From Candidatus Melainabacteria bacterium (lineage in GTDB: Bacteria > Cyanobacteriota > Vampirovibrionia > Obscuribacterales > Obscuribacteraceae): a DNA stretch of 64,000 bases. Every line of letters starts with the position of its first letter. Position 1 is the first letter of the stretch. The notes beneath the pieces are model-generated. The model was given only the letters and a program-made list of their open reading frames with translations. It was not told where the DNA came from and searched no databases. The stretch covers positions 496,001 through 560,000 of the forward strand of contig JAFKGK010000001.1 in NCBI GenBank assembly GCA_017307165.1, given 5' to 3'. Both the position numbers and the translations under genes were made by a program. Of this stretch, positions 52,182 through 61,322 are shown piece by piece.

Positions 52182-53191
52182 GTCTCAGATATCTGCCTTT
52201 CCAAGATTGTGCGCAAATCGACAATATCATCATCGATGGTGAGGGCAACGATCGGACCAGATTGACACTATCTCACTGGCCTGGCAATGCTACTCCAGTG
52301 GAGTACAAGGCTGGAGGAGATCTATCGGCGCAGTTGGTCTTTAACTATATCGATGCTGATGAAGATGCAAAATATGGCAGTTGCCAGGCTGTTTCTAACA
52401 ATCATTTTGATGAGGACGGTCTGGTTGGCATATTTAGCATGCTCAATCGAGATTATGCCTTGCAAAATCGTGATTTATTGATAGATATCGCTCGCGCAGG
52501 TGATTTTGGGACATTTGTCGATCGCCGTGCTGCCAAAATTTCCTTTGTGCTCAATGCCTGGACCCACCCTCAACTTTCCCCACTCAACTATGAAATTTTC
52601 AAACTGCCTCACCAAAAGCTTACGGCCATTCTCTACGAAGAGTTGTTGTGGCGCTTTCCAAAAATCATCCAAAAATTGGACAGTCTCGTCGCCTATTGGA
52701 AGGACGAGGATGAGTTTTTGACGCAGACCCTGGAGGCAATTAGTGATGGGCGAGTGAGGATCTCCAGTAGTGCAAATAGCGCTGGGGATCGGTCCTATTG
52801 CCTGGTAGAGATAGACGAGGGCGTGATCGCTGTCGATCGGCCTCGTGCAGCCAGTTGGATCTCGTCTCTGATCCATCCCATGGCCATTCACAATGCGACC
52901 GATGATATGGCTGTGCTAGTACGTCAAGGCAATCGCTATGAGTTTTATTATCGCTATGAGACCTGGGTCGATTATCAAAGCCGCAAATTGATTGCACGTA
53001 GCGATCTGGAGCCGATGGTCGGCCGCTTGAGCGCTCTGGAGGCCAAATACTCCGGCTCGCGTACCCCTGCCGTTTGGACCTATAATGGCAATGACGCTCT
53101 GATTGCGAGATTGCGCATGGATGGCCGACAGACCAGCAAGATTCCGTTTGATGAGTTTGAGCGACTATTAGGCATATTTTTGAGTCGATGA
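52178..53191 (+). CDS. HFDEDG-motif protein, possible DHH-like phosphoesterase
   Basis: A 337-residue cytoplasmic protein. 'LTLSHWPGNATPVEY' and 'SNNHFDEDGLVGIFSMLN' are the clearest motifs. I think this belongs to an uncharacterised DUF family (perhaps DUF6687). The HxDxDG pattern recalls motif II of DHH phosphoesterases such as RecJ/NrnA, and 'IARAGDFGTFVDR' could be another metal or active-site block. This functional idea is inference. The start is TTG 52178, which overlaps the TPR gene's TGA as TTGA. DUF47 begins 12 nt downstream. The link with a phosphate transporter suits a phosphoesterase. Confidence 0.7.
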   Translation: MSLRYLPFQDCAQIDNIIIDGEGNDRTRLTLSHWPGNATPVEYKAGGDLSAQLVFNYIDADEDAKYGSCQAVSNNHFDEDGLVGIFSMLNRDYALQNRDLLIDIARAGDFGTFVDRRAAKISFVLNAWTHPQLSPLNYEIFKLPHQKLTAILYEELLWRFPKIIQKLDSLVAYWKDEDEFLTQTLEAISDGRVRISSSANSAGDRSYCLVEIDEGVIAVDRPRAASWISSLIHPMAIHNATDDMAVLVRQGNRYEFYYRYETWVDYQSRKLIARSDLEPMVGRLSALEAKYSGSRTPAVWTYNGNDALIARLRMDGRQTSKIPFDEFERLLGIFLSR

Positions 53192-53203
53192 GCATACAAG
53201 CAA

Positions 53204-53830
53204 ATGCGATACCTGCGCGACCTGTCGAGATTTTTTGCACCCAAGACTGATTTTTATGCGCTTTTGATCGCTCAAGCGCATATTACGGTCAAGGGCATGG
53301 AGGCGCTGGAAATCTGGCTAGGTGAAGGCGCCGGCGAAAGATGCCAGGCTGTACGCGATCTTGAACATCGTGGTGACGAGCAAAAAAGCGATTTGCAAAT
53401 GAGGCTCGTAGAGTCTTTTATTACTCCATTTGATCGCGAAGATATCTATGATCTTTCGGTGCGTCTTGATGAAGTGCTCAACTCAGCCAAAAATGTGGCA
53501 AGGGAAGTAGAGGCGCTCAATTTTTGTCCTAGAGACGAGGTCTTATCCGAGATGGCCATGACACTCGTCGAGGGTGCTCGTTGTCTCTACAATGCTGTCA
53601 GCCGACTCAAAAACGATCTGGTCGAAGCCTCGCTGCAGGCAGATCTTGCTCGCAAATCAGAAACCAGATTTGAAAAAGTATATCGCCGTGGCATGCGCGA
53701 ACTCTTTGAGAGCAATGATACCAAGACAATCTTGCGAACGGTGGAGGTCTATCGTGCTCTCGATGATGCTGCAAGACGCATAGACATGGTCGCCGAAAAG
53801 CTGCATCACATCATTGTAAAGTTGACCTGA
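53204..53830 (+). CDS. DUF47/PhoU-like Pit accessory protein
   Basis: A 208-residue all-helical protein of the DUF47 family (TIGR00153), a PhoU relative normally encoded next to Pit transporters and thought to control them. Typical elements are 'AVRDLEHRGDEQKSDLQMRL', 'FITPFDREDIYDLSVRLDEV' and 'VYRALDDAARRIDMVAEKLH'. These are the E/D-rich metal-binding helices of PhoU-like folds. Its TGA overlaps the ATG of pit by one base. Confidence 0.92.
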   Translation: MRYLRDLSRFFAPKTDFYALLIAQAHITVKGMEALEIWLGEGAGERCQAVRDLEHRGDEQKSDLQMRLVESFITPFDREDIYDLSVRLDEVLNSAKNVAREVEALNFCPRDEVLSEMAMTLVEGARCLYNAVSRLKNDLVEASLQADLARKSETRFEKVYRRGMRELFESNDTKTILRTVEVYRALDDAARRIDMVAEKLHHIIVKLT

Positions 53831-54858
53831 TGATTTATCTAGGCGCGCTTTTTTTATTTGCTTGCATTTTTTCGTATACCAATGGCTTTCAAGACGCCAG
53901 CTCGGTCGCGGCAAGTCCTATCGCATCGCGCTCTCTGAGCCGTGTGCACGCTCTTTGGCTCACAGTAATCTTTGAATTGCTTGGAGCCTTGCTTGGCGGT
54001 AGCCTGGTGGCAAACTCTATATACGGGATTACTACTTATCCACGCAATGAGTCTTTTTTATTGGTCCTGGTTTGTGGGCTGGGGGCGGCAATCCTGTGGA
54101 ATTTTTTTACTCGCATGTGCAAACTGCCATCGAGTTCGACTCATGCCCTGGTCGGAGGTCTCATTGGTGCCATATATGGTGCGGCAGGCAATTTTGATTA
54201 CATCATCTGGGGCCGTATCGACCACGTCTATGATGCCTCGGGAGTGGCCAAGGTGCTCGTGGCACTATTTGTGTCGCCGCTAGCCGGCTTTATCATGGGC
54301 TATTTCTCCCTCAAGCTCCTCTATTTTTTGCTCTCACGTGCAACTACTCGTGTATCAAAGATTTTTCGTTTTATGCAGTGGTTTCTTTTGCCCATCCTGG
54401 CCTTTGGTCATGGAGCTAATGATAGTCAAAAAGTGATGGGGATACTGGTGCTGGGCTTGAGCGTTGAGCATATCTCCGGGCTCGATGCCATCCCCTTTTG
54501 GGTGCGCCTGGTGGTCGGAGTGAGCTTGGCACTAGGAGTGGTGGCAATGGCGCCTGGACTGGTACGTCGTGTCGGTCAGGGCATTTACAGACAACGTGGA
54601 GTGCATGGTTTCGTGACAGAGCTCTGTTCGGCCATGGTCTTATTGACCGGATCGTTGACAGGCGGACCCATCTCAACCAGCCAGGTGATTGCCAGTTGTG
54701 TGATGGGCGTAGGTAGCGCGGATCGCCGAAAAGGAGTCAAATGGTTAGTCGCCAAAGACATGTTTTTTGCCTGGTTTTTGACCATACCCCTGGCTGGATT
54801 TGTGGCTTATCTCATGGCCAGGCTCTTGCGCATTTGCCATGATCTGTTTTGTGGGTAG
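53830..54858 (+). CDS. pit: Inorganic phosphate transporter, Pit family
   Basis: PitA-type carriers take up phosphate, usually as a metal-phosphate complex with protons. The 342-residue protein has about ten helices in two inverted repeats. Signature motifs are 'SYTNGFQDASSVAASPIASR', 'LPSSSTHALVGGLIGA' and 'FGHGANDSQKVMGILVLGL', the paired 'GxNDxx' elements of the family. The second half has 'TGGPISTSQVIASCVMGVG'. It is coupled to DUF47 and is last in the operon. High-affinity Pst genes are not in the window. Confidence 0.95.
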   Translation: MIYLGALFLFACIFSYTNGFQDASSVAASPIASRSLSRVHALWLTVIFELLGALLGGSLVANSIYGITTYPRNESFLLVLVCGLGAAILWNFFTRMCKLPSSSTHALVGGLIGAIYGAAGNFDYIIWGRIDHVYDASGVAKVLVALFVSPLAGFIMGYFSLKLLYFLLSRATTRVSKIFRFMQWFLLPILAFGHGANDSQKVMGILVLGLSVEHISGLDAIPFWVRLVVGVSLALGVVAMAPGLVRRVGQGIYRQRGVHGFVTELCSAMVLLTGSLTGGPISTSQVIASCVMGVGSADRRKGVKWLVAKDMFFAWFLTIPLAGFVAYLMARLLRICHDLFCG

Positions 54859-54870
54859 GGCCCAATAGGC

Positions 54871-55065
54871 TTACTGATAAGTCCAGGGAGCCGAATAATT
54901 GGAGGGTACATGATTGGGATGCAATAGCCAGTTGTTGGCTGTGGCGACAAGAAGGCCAAAGACTATGGCCATCCAGACATGCCTTGTGCTGCCTTGCCCT
55001 AAGGAACACTTGTCTCCTGCCTCGGATGAGTCGGTATAGTTAGCTATATCTTGGCCGTCTGTCAT
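54871..55065 (-). CDS. Small membrane protein, hypothetical
   Basis: A 64-residue ORF starting at ATG 55065, preceded by AGAGAG. It has a polar N-terminus and one hydrophobic helix ('VWMAIVFGLLVATANNWLL'). A longer frame to 55134 is possible. No family is recognised. It lies in the 340-nt gap between pit and the EF-hand gene, with no other candidate there. Evidence is modest. Confidence 0.4.
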   Translation of the reverse strand: MTDGQDIANYTDSSEAGDKCSLGQGSTRHVWMAIVFGLLVATANNWLLHPNHVPSNYSAPWTYQ

Positions 55066-55199
55066 GATGCATGCTCTCTGTTTTTGTCCGAGTTTCTGTG
55101 ATTTAGAACAAAACTCATCTAATTTGTTCCACAAGCTCCATTGTTTGAATCACCGGCGGTTTTTGGATAAGATTTGCATGTCTAGATCTAGGAGGCTTT

Positions 55200-55529
55200 A
55201 TGGCTGAAGAGATTTCATTTACCGATCGCAACTGGTATGAGCAGGATGATACATCTCAAGACGATATGAAGGACGTGCGTGATTACGCTTATGCGTCCTT
55301 CGATCGATTAGATAAAAATGGAAATGGATTTATCGAGCGATCCGAATTAGCCAATGCCTTGCATTTGACCAAGGATCTCAGAGAAAAATCCTTTATCCAA
55401 TTTTTGCTCAATAATCAAACAGCGATCTCGGATATGGTGACTGACCGCAAACCTGGCCCAGTTACAGGTATATCGCGTGATGATCTGGAGAGCTATTTTA
55501 CTCTTGTGATCAAGCTTTTGGGTGGTTGA
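55200..55529 (+). CDS. EF-hand protein
   Basis: A 109-residue cytoplasmic protein with a full EF-hand calcium loop, 'DRLDKNGNGFIERSELA' (D-x-N-x-N-x-F-x-x-x-E spacing). A second, degenerate site lies in 'DRKPGPVTGISRDDLESYF'. This gives one good and one poor EF-hand, like a calmodulin-type pair. The ribosome-binding site AGGAGG is strong, so expression may be high. The secreted helical-repeat gene starts 6 nt after the stop. Confidence 0.82.
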   Translation: MAEEISFTDRNWYEQDDTSQDDMKDVRDYAYASFDRLDKNGNGFIERSELANALHLTKDLREKSFIQFLLNNQTAISDMVTDRKPGPVTGISRDDLESYFTLVIKLLGG

Positions 55530-55535
55530 TAGACG

Positions 55536-56618
55536 ATGAAACCGTCATGCTTGTCCGTTTTGAGCCTCGCTGTCATCTGTGCGTCATCATTTTGTACGCT
55601 TGCAGTCGGTGCACAGCAATCCAATCTCGATCTCAATCAATCTGCAAGCGAGCTCGATCTCGAAGCTCACATAAGCATATTAGAAAAAATGATCGAAGAT
55701 GCAATTATCTCCGGACGCTTGAGCCAGACAGAAGCAGCGCCATTTAAAAGCGAATTGGCACGCATCAAAGAAGCTCAAGAGACAGAGAAGCAAAAGGGTA
55801 ATTTTTCGCTCTGGCAAAAAGCGAGACTGACACTCGAGCTTGATGTTTTTTCCAAAAAATTGCACGCGAGTTTGCACCAACGTACCCAGATCGGAGTAAC
55901 CAATCTACCTGCTCGAAAACTAGAAATCGAAGACAGGATGGATCGAGCTCTCAAAGACGGTCGGCTCGACCCAAAGTCTGCCCGTTCCATCAAAAAAGAT
56001 CTGCAAAATTACACCAAGCATGAGATCGATATGCGGGCCAATTTTACCTTGTCTGCAGACGAGCATTTAAAATTGGCTCAGGAGCTCGATCGTATTGCCT
56101 TGCGTCTCGAAAACATGCTTAAGCCTCGAACTGGACAAGATGTCGATGCTGTGGCCAAGGGGGCCGAATTAGCTGGCAAGATAGAACGTCTGCGTAGCGA
56201 AGGGCAATTGACCGATGCAGATGCAGCTTCGTTGGCCGATCAAAATATGCAAATCCAAAAGAGCCCAAGTGATACCCTCGAATCGCAGCTCGCTCAGGCT
56301 ATGGCATTTGCCAGGCTCAACGATGCAATCGATAGCCATTGCAAGGACGCACCAAAGAAGGAAAACCTAGCCGAGACAGATCTCTTTAGCGCCACAGCCA
56401 TAAACAATACCGAATCTAGCGTCCTTGCCAAGCTCAACGATCTGGCGGCGCGAGGCAAGATCACACCTGACCAGACTCAGGACTTTACCCGCGAGTTTAG
56501 ACGGATCGAATCCAAGGTCAGTACGATGAGAGCAGACGGCAAACTCAACGAAGCAGACCGACAGTATCTACTCCAGGAACTGCAACAACTAATCGGCAAT
56601 ATAGACAAGCTCAAATAA
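55536..56618 (+). CDS. Secreted helical protein with four ~60-residue repeats
   Basis: A 360-residue protein with a signal peptide (about 1-25, ending AVGAQ). Four units share the pattern 'I..(A/L)...G(R/Q/K)(L/I)(S/D/T)......'. They begin near 'IEDAIISGRLSQTEA', 'MDRALKDGRLDPKSA', 'IERLRSEGQLTDADA' and 'LNDLAARGKITPDQT', with a partial fifth 'MRADGKLNEADRQ'. Each is followed by a helix with 'L..EL..I'. The pattern suggests a stacked helical array. 'GRLSxxEA' resembles degenerate EF-hand or dockerin-like turns. It sits directly behind the EF-hand gene, so a calcium link is an idea only. Confidence 0.75.
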   Translation: MKPSCLSVLSLAVICASSFCTLAVGAQQSNLDLNQSASELDLEAHISILEKMIEDAIISGRLSQTEAAPFKSELARIKEAQETEKQKGNFSLWQKARLTLELDVFSKKLHASLHQRTQIGVTNLPARKLEIEDRMDRALKDGRLDPKSARSIKKDLQNYTKHEIDMRANFTLSADEHLKLAQELDRIALRLENMLKPRTGQDVDAVAKGAELAGKIERLRSEGQLTDADAASLADQNMQIQKSPSDTLESQLAQAMAFARLNDAIDSHCKDAPKKENLAETDLFSATAINNTESSVLAKLNDLAARGKITPDQTQDFTREFRRIESKVSTMRADGKLNEADRQYLLQELQQLIGNIDKLK

Positions 56619-56633
56619 ATCAGATCGAATAAA

Positions 56634-56993
56634 TCAGGTCAAGTCTACGTCCAGACTATCTGGCACTATTAGAGAGGCAAAATCCATCTCTCGAGCGTGT
56701 ATCAGGCAAACGTCCAGCATCCTGGCCATGATTGCTCGAGCAGCCTCTTTATCTAAGCCGAGAGTCTTGTGGCGTCTCAAAATCAATCTGGTATGCAGAG
56801 GATCGGTGTCTGTGGCATCTCTACTGGCACCCATTGCTGCCTTGAGCTCGCCTTGATCGTCCAAGACTACAAACAAACCCTCTTGGCCAAAATAATTGTC
56901 TTCGACATTGCGTAGATCGGACTGCGGCGTCTGATCATCAAAGAGCTGCCTGAGGGCTTTTTCGTCTTGCTTGACAGCAAATCTCATCTGCAT
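56634..56993 (-). CDS. Small protein, possibly GNAT-like
   Basis: A 119-residue protein without signal peptide or TM helix. 'QEGLFVVLDDQGELKAAMGA' and 'ILRRHKTLGLDKEAARAIMA' hint at a partial acetyltransferase (GNAT) order: beta-hairpin, then a helix after a basic turn. The R/Q-x-x-G-x-G/A acetyl-CoA motif is not clear, so activity is doubtful. It lies between the helical-repeat gene and hppA and is convergent with the former. Confidence 0.55.
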   Translation of the reverse strand: MQMRFAVKQDEKALRQLFDDQTPQSDLRNVEDNYFGQEGLFVVLDDQGELKAAMGASRDATDTDPLHTRLILRRHKTLGLDKEAARAIMARMLDVCLIHAREMDFASLIVPDSLDVDLT

Positions 56994-57082
56994 ATTGCGA
57001 TCTCACCACATTTTTAAGCAAAAAGGTCGAGACCAATTTTAGTCTCGACCGATTTGCTTGTCCATTGATTTGTGATTTTGGC

Positions 57083-59170
57083 CTATTTAATCAAAAATGC
57101 CACCAATAGAAGTGCCACGATGTTGAGGATTTTGATCATCGGGTTGATGGCAGGGCCAGCAGTATCCTTGTAGGGATCACCAACCGTGTCACCAGTGACG
57201 GCTGCCTTGTGGGCATCTGAGCCCTTGCCACCGTGATGGCCTTCTTCGATGTACTTTTTGGCATTATCCCAGGCACCACCACCGGAGGTCATGGAGATTG
57301 CCACAAACAATCCAGTAACGATAGAGCCTACCAGTACTCCACCCAGCACTTTTGCTGCTGCGTATTCGCCAGGGAGGGCATGGTTGAGCCATAGGGCACC
57401 GATAGCTGCAATCACGATCGGAGTGCCAACCGGCAGGAGTGCGGGAACGATCATTTGTTGCAAGGCAGAGGTGGTCACGATATCCACGCACTTTGCGTAA
57501 TCGGGCTTGCCTGTACCTTCCATGATGCCAGCGATGCTCTTAAACTGGCGGCGGACTTCTTCGACCACCAGACCACCGGCATGGCCGACTGCTTCCATTG
57601 CCAGTGCGGCAAAGAGGAAGGGGATGAGACCGCCGATAAAGAGACCTACAAGTACATAGGGGCTGGACAGGTCAAAAGAGATGGTGGCGTTAACACCATT
57701 CTTTTGCAGTGCCATGTTTAGCTCCTGAGTGTAGGAGCTAAACAAGACAATGGCTGCCAGACCGGCAGAGCCGATTGCGTAGCCTTTGGTGACGGCTTTG
57801 GTCGTGTTGCCGACCGCATCCAGAGGGTCCGTCACAGCGCGGACTTCAGGAGGCATTTCAGACATTTCAGCAATACCGCCGGCATTATCGGTGATTGGAC
57901 CGTAGGAGTCGATGGCGACTATGATACCAGCCATCGAAAGCATGGACATGGCGGCCAGGGCCACTCCAAATACGCCAGCCAGCGAAAATGCCACCAAAAT
58001 ACCAATTACGATTGCGATAACGGGCCAGGCCGTGGCCTTCATCGAGACGGCGAGACCAGCGATGATATTGGTGGCATGGCCTGTCTCGGACGCCTTAGCG
58101 ATGTACTTGACCGGACCAAATTCGGTCGAGGTGTAGTACTCAGTGATGTAAACGATAAATCCAGTGACTACCAGACCTACCATTGAGGCAATGAAGAAAT
58201 TCATCGGGCTGACTGGATGACCGTGCATGGTCAAGCCTTGCATCATTTCGTTGGTGACAAAGTAGAAGGCAACGCCAGCGAGAGCGCCAGCTACGATGAG
58301 ACCCTTATAGAGAGCGCCCATGATATTGGTGCTCTTGCCGAGTTTGACGCACATGCAACCGATAATGGAGGTGACGATTGATACCGCCCCCAGTACCAGA
58401 GGATAGACGATGACGTTTTGGGCTTGGCCAGCAGCGATCTGCTCGTGAAATGTTTCATGAGCTAGCAGCATCGTGGCCACAGCGGTGACTGCATAAGTCT
58501 CGAATAAGTCGGCGGCCATACCGGCGCAATCGCCGACGTTGTCGCCAACGTTATCAGCGATGACAGCGGGGTTGCGTGGATCGTCTTCGGGGATACCTGC
58601 TTCGACTTTGCCTACGAGGTCGGCGCCTACGTCAGCGGCCTTGGTATAGATACCGCCTCCGAGTCTGGCAAAAACAGAGATAAGTGATGCGCCAAAACCG
58701 AGACCGATGAGGGCGTTTACGTTTTTGGTCGCCCAGTAGAATCCGGCTACGCCCAAGAGGCCCAGACCTACTACAAGCAATCCAGTTACGGAGCCACCTT
58801 TAAAGGCTACGCCAAGAGCGGTTTCGAGGCCGTTTCTAGCAGCTTCGGCTGTACGTACGTTGGCACGTACCGAAACATACATGCCGACGAAGCCGGAGAG
58901 AGCTGAGAGGATGGCGCCAACAGCAAAACCGGCTGCATACCACCAGTCGAGGGCAAAACCGATAACGAGAAGAAGAACGACGCCGACACCGGCAATGGTG
59001 GTGTACTGCCTGTTCATGTATGCGCTTGCGCCTTCCTGGATGGCTGATGCGATTTGTTGCATCCGCTCGTTTCCAGCGCTCATTTTGAGGACCGATCCAC
59101 CGGCCCATGCGCCATACAGGATTGCAAGCAAGCCACAGCCGACGGCGAGTGGTAGTGCTAGATCACCCAT
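57083..59170 (-). CDS. hppA: Membrane-bound pyrophosphatase, H+-pumping, K+-independent type
   Basis: This enzyme couples pyrophosphate hydrolysis to ion pumping across the cytoplasmic membrane. 695 residues and about 16 helices. The active-site block is '[19 protein letters not shown]', and '[13 protein letters not shown]' near the C-terminus is also conserved. '[20 protein letters not shown]' has Lys where K+-dependent enzymes have Ala (GNTTAA), so this one should be K+-independent, and known Na+ pumps are K+-dependent. It should therefore be an H+ pump. GGGAG precedes the ATG. It may recover energy from PPi made in biosynthesis. Confidence 0.95.
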   Translation of the reverse strand: MGDLALPLAVGCGLLAILYGAWAGGSVLKMSAGNERMQQIASAIQEGASAYMNRQYTTIAGVGVVLLLVIGFALDWWYAAGFAVGAILSALSGFVGMYVSVRANVRTAEAARNGLETALGVAFKGGSVTGLLVVGLGLLGVAGFYWATKNVNALIGLGFGASLISVFARLGGGIYTKAADVGADLVGKVEAGIPEDDPRNPAVIADNVGDNVGDCAGMAADLFETYAVTAVATMLLAHETFHEQIAAGQAQNVIVYPLVLGAVSIVTSIIGCMCVKLGKSTNIMGALYKGLIVAGALAGVAFYFVTNEMMQGLTMHGHPVSPMNFFIASMVGLVVTGFIVYITEYYTSTEFGPVKYIAKASETGHATNIIAGLAVSMKATAWPVIAIVIGILVAFSLAGVFGVALAAMSMLSMAGIIVAIDSYGPITDNAGGIAEMSEMPPEVRAVTDPLDAVGNTTKAVTKGYAIGSAGLAAIVLFSSYTQELNMALQKNGVNATISFDLSSPYVLVGLFIGGLIPFLFAALAMEAVGHAGGLVVEEVRRQFKSIAGIMEGTGKPDYAKCVDIVTTSALQQMIVPALLPVGTPIVIAAIGALWLNHALPGEYAAAKVLGGVLVGSIVTGLFVAISMTSGGGAWDNAKKYIEEGHHGGKGSDAHKAAVTGDTVGDPYKDTAGPAINPMIKILNIVALLLVAFLIK

Positions 59171-59372
59171 TTTTAACTCCCTGAGGTAACACGTGAAAAC
59201 TCTTAAGCTTTCTGCGACAGCCTAGAGTAGCAGGAAGAGCTCTAGCGTTTCCGAAACTCAATTTAATTTACGCTTGTCTAAGCATTGGTTATCTGGTAGG
59301 TCCGCCCGGGATATTTATCGACTATATCCGCGTCCTTCGTTTAAATGCTCTAAAGGGTTTCGGATCATATTA

Positions 59373-61322
59373 ATGTTATTATTTTCTACCTCTTTATATC
59401 TGTTCTCCAGGATTCATTCAAAGCTGCTTGACGATCGCACGGGTTTTAATAGATGCAAGGCCGTGCCAGCTGGTTTGGCTATCGCCATGCTCGTTTGTCT
59501 GCCAGCTTACGCTCAATCCTACGCTTATACTGCTGGTCCGGGCATAAGGGTTAATGCCGTACAGGACAACAGCAAAAACGGTAATCTCGTACTCAAGTTT
59601 GACTCAGCAGGGCAATCTGCTCGCCCAAATTTTAGATATTTGCCCGGTCCCGACGGCAAAACTATTCTTGCTGCTGATTTTGAAGGATTTCAACTGACAG
59701 GCGCGACCAGGGTGATCAGGAGCAATGCTGCAGGGCAGCCAATCTCCGAAATCCACCTTGGACAGTTGCAGACCAGCCCTCCTGTAATGCGTATTTCTTT
59801 TATTGCAAAAGATCCAGCGGCCCTTAAAAAAGTCGCCGTTGCTGCCGCGCCTGGCGTGCTCAAAGTCGATTGGCCTCTTGCCATGACTGCAACTGGGACA
59901 CCTGCATCTTTTGTCGCTCCGCCTGCTCAAGCCCCAATTGTGGCTCAAGAACCATCGACCAAGGGTGGCTGGCTAAAGCGTATGAAAAAGAAAGCATCTA
60001 ATCTTTTTAGTTTTGATGGTCATCCCGACGAGGATAAGCCACAGAGTACGTCTGCTGCTTCTGCTTCTTCTTCTGGTATCAACCCGGACAAGTCAAGCAA
60101 TATCCCTGTTGCAAGCTCCGAAAGCAGCCCCCCGCCGATTGCTCCTCAAGCATTAAAGGCAGTAGCAAAGCCCTTGACCGCGCCTAAGATCAAAGTAGTC
60201 AACGCCAGCCAACCAGCTACCCAAGCCCCTCCCAGCGCCGATGTATTGTTAGCGGAGCCTACCCAAAATCCAGATCCGGGTCCTCCTCCCAAGATCACAC
60301 TAGAAAAGGCCGATGCACAGAACAGCGGTGCTCAGCTTGGTTTGTTCCGCGTGGAATGGCCAGGCAATCGAGCCATTATTTTTAAGTCTTTCCGCCTCAA
60401 ATCTCCTGAACGCTATGTGATGGACATCGTCGACGCAAGAGCGCTCGTTAATGCCGAACTACCCGATGTGACCGACTCTCCTCTGGTTGAATCGATACGA
60501 GTTGGCATTTTTGATCCAGTCTCCGGCACCGGTCGATTAGTGCTGGAGCTCAAGGATGAAAGCATCAATTGCGAAGAGACCTATAACGAGGGCTCTTCGT
60601 TTATGACTCTCAGTCTTGCGCGCGGCGTCGGCCAGGGCACGATTGTACGTAATGGATTGCCGGCGGGCGGTCCAATCGTCGTTCCACCTGCCCCTCGCAA
60701 TGCTGGCGAGACTGTGATCGTCGTAGATGCTGGGCATGGAGGTCATGATCCTGGTGCTTTGCGCGGCAATGTCCAGGAAAAGGAGCTGACCCTGGGTATC
60801 GCTCAGAAGCTCAAGAAGCAACTCGAAGCCAAGGGTGCTCGGGTTGTGATGACCAGATCGGACGATACATTTGTGTCTCTCGAGGACAGGGTCAAGATCA
60901 CAAATAGCGTGCAGCCTGATGTTTTTATCTCGGTACACATCAATTCGCTCGAGAGTACTTCTAATATTTATGGGATAGAGACTTATTTTCAGACAGATAA
61001 ATCTCGTCCATTGGCCGACAAGGTGCACGGGTCCCTTGTCTCTGGTCTGGCAGCCCCAGACCGCAATGTGCGCAAAGCCAGGTTTTATGTCATCAATCAC
61101 ACTCCTGTGCCAGCCATCCTTGCTGAGGTAGGCTACATCACCAATAAGGCGGAAAGAGACAGGTTAATCTCTTCTGATTACCAGAACAAGATTGCAAGCT
61201 CGCTGGCGCGCGGTGTTATGCTCTACCTGCAAGATGCCAGGCCCAATGCCGATATAGCCAAACGCAATCAGCCAGGCCAAAAAGTAGAAATGATCTCCGG
61301 CACCAACAGGGTCTACAAGTAA
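59373..61322 (+). CDS. N-acetylmuramoyl-L-alanine amidase with AMIN domains
   Basis: Cleaves the amide bond between MurNAc and the stem peptide. About 649 residues from ATG 59373. The start is uncertain, as several in-frame starts lie before the signal peptide (ends LPAYAQS). An AMIN-like domain follows, then a Pro/Ser-rich linker, a second AMIN domain ('LGLFRVEWPGNRAIIFKSF', 'DSPLVESIRVGIFD'), and Amidase_3 at the C-terminus. Zinc ligands are in 'DAGHGGHDPGA', 'VQEKELTLGIA' and 'FISVHINSLES'. The catalytic Glu is in 'ILAEVGYITNKAE'. AMIN domains target such amidases to the septum. murI follows with a 1-nt overlap. Confidence 0.93.
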   Translation: MLLFSTSLYLFSRIHSKLLDDRTGFNRCKAVPAGLAIAMLVCLPAYAQSYAYTAGPGIRVNAVQDNSKNGNLVLKFDSAGQSARPNFRYLPGPDGKTILAADFEGFQLTGATRVIRSNAAGQPISEIHLGQLQTSPPVMRISFIAKDPAALKKVAVAAAPGVLKVDWPLAMTATGTPASFVAPPAQAPIVAQEPSTKGGWLKRMKKKASNLFSFDGHPDEDKPQSTSAASASSSGINPDKSSNIPVASSESSPPPIAPQALKAVAKPLTAPKIKVVNASQPATQAPPSADVLLAEPTQNPDPGPPPKITLEKADAQNSGAQLGLFRVEWPGNRAIIFKSFRLKSPERYVMDIVDARALVNAELPDVTDSPLVESIRVGIFDPVSGTGRLVLELKDESINCEETYNEGSSFMTLSLARGVGQGTIVRNGLPAGGPIVVPPAPRNAGETVIVVDAGHGGHDPGALRGNVQEKELTLGIAQKLKKQLEAKGARVVMTRSDDTFVSLEDRVKITNSVQPDVFISVHINSLESTSNIYGIETYFQTDKSRPLADKVHGSLVSGLAAPDRNVRKARFYVINHTPVPAILAEVGYITNKAERDRLISSDYQNKIASSLARGVMLYLQDARPNADIAKRNQPGQKVEMISGTNRVYK

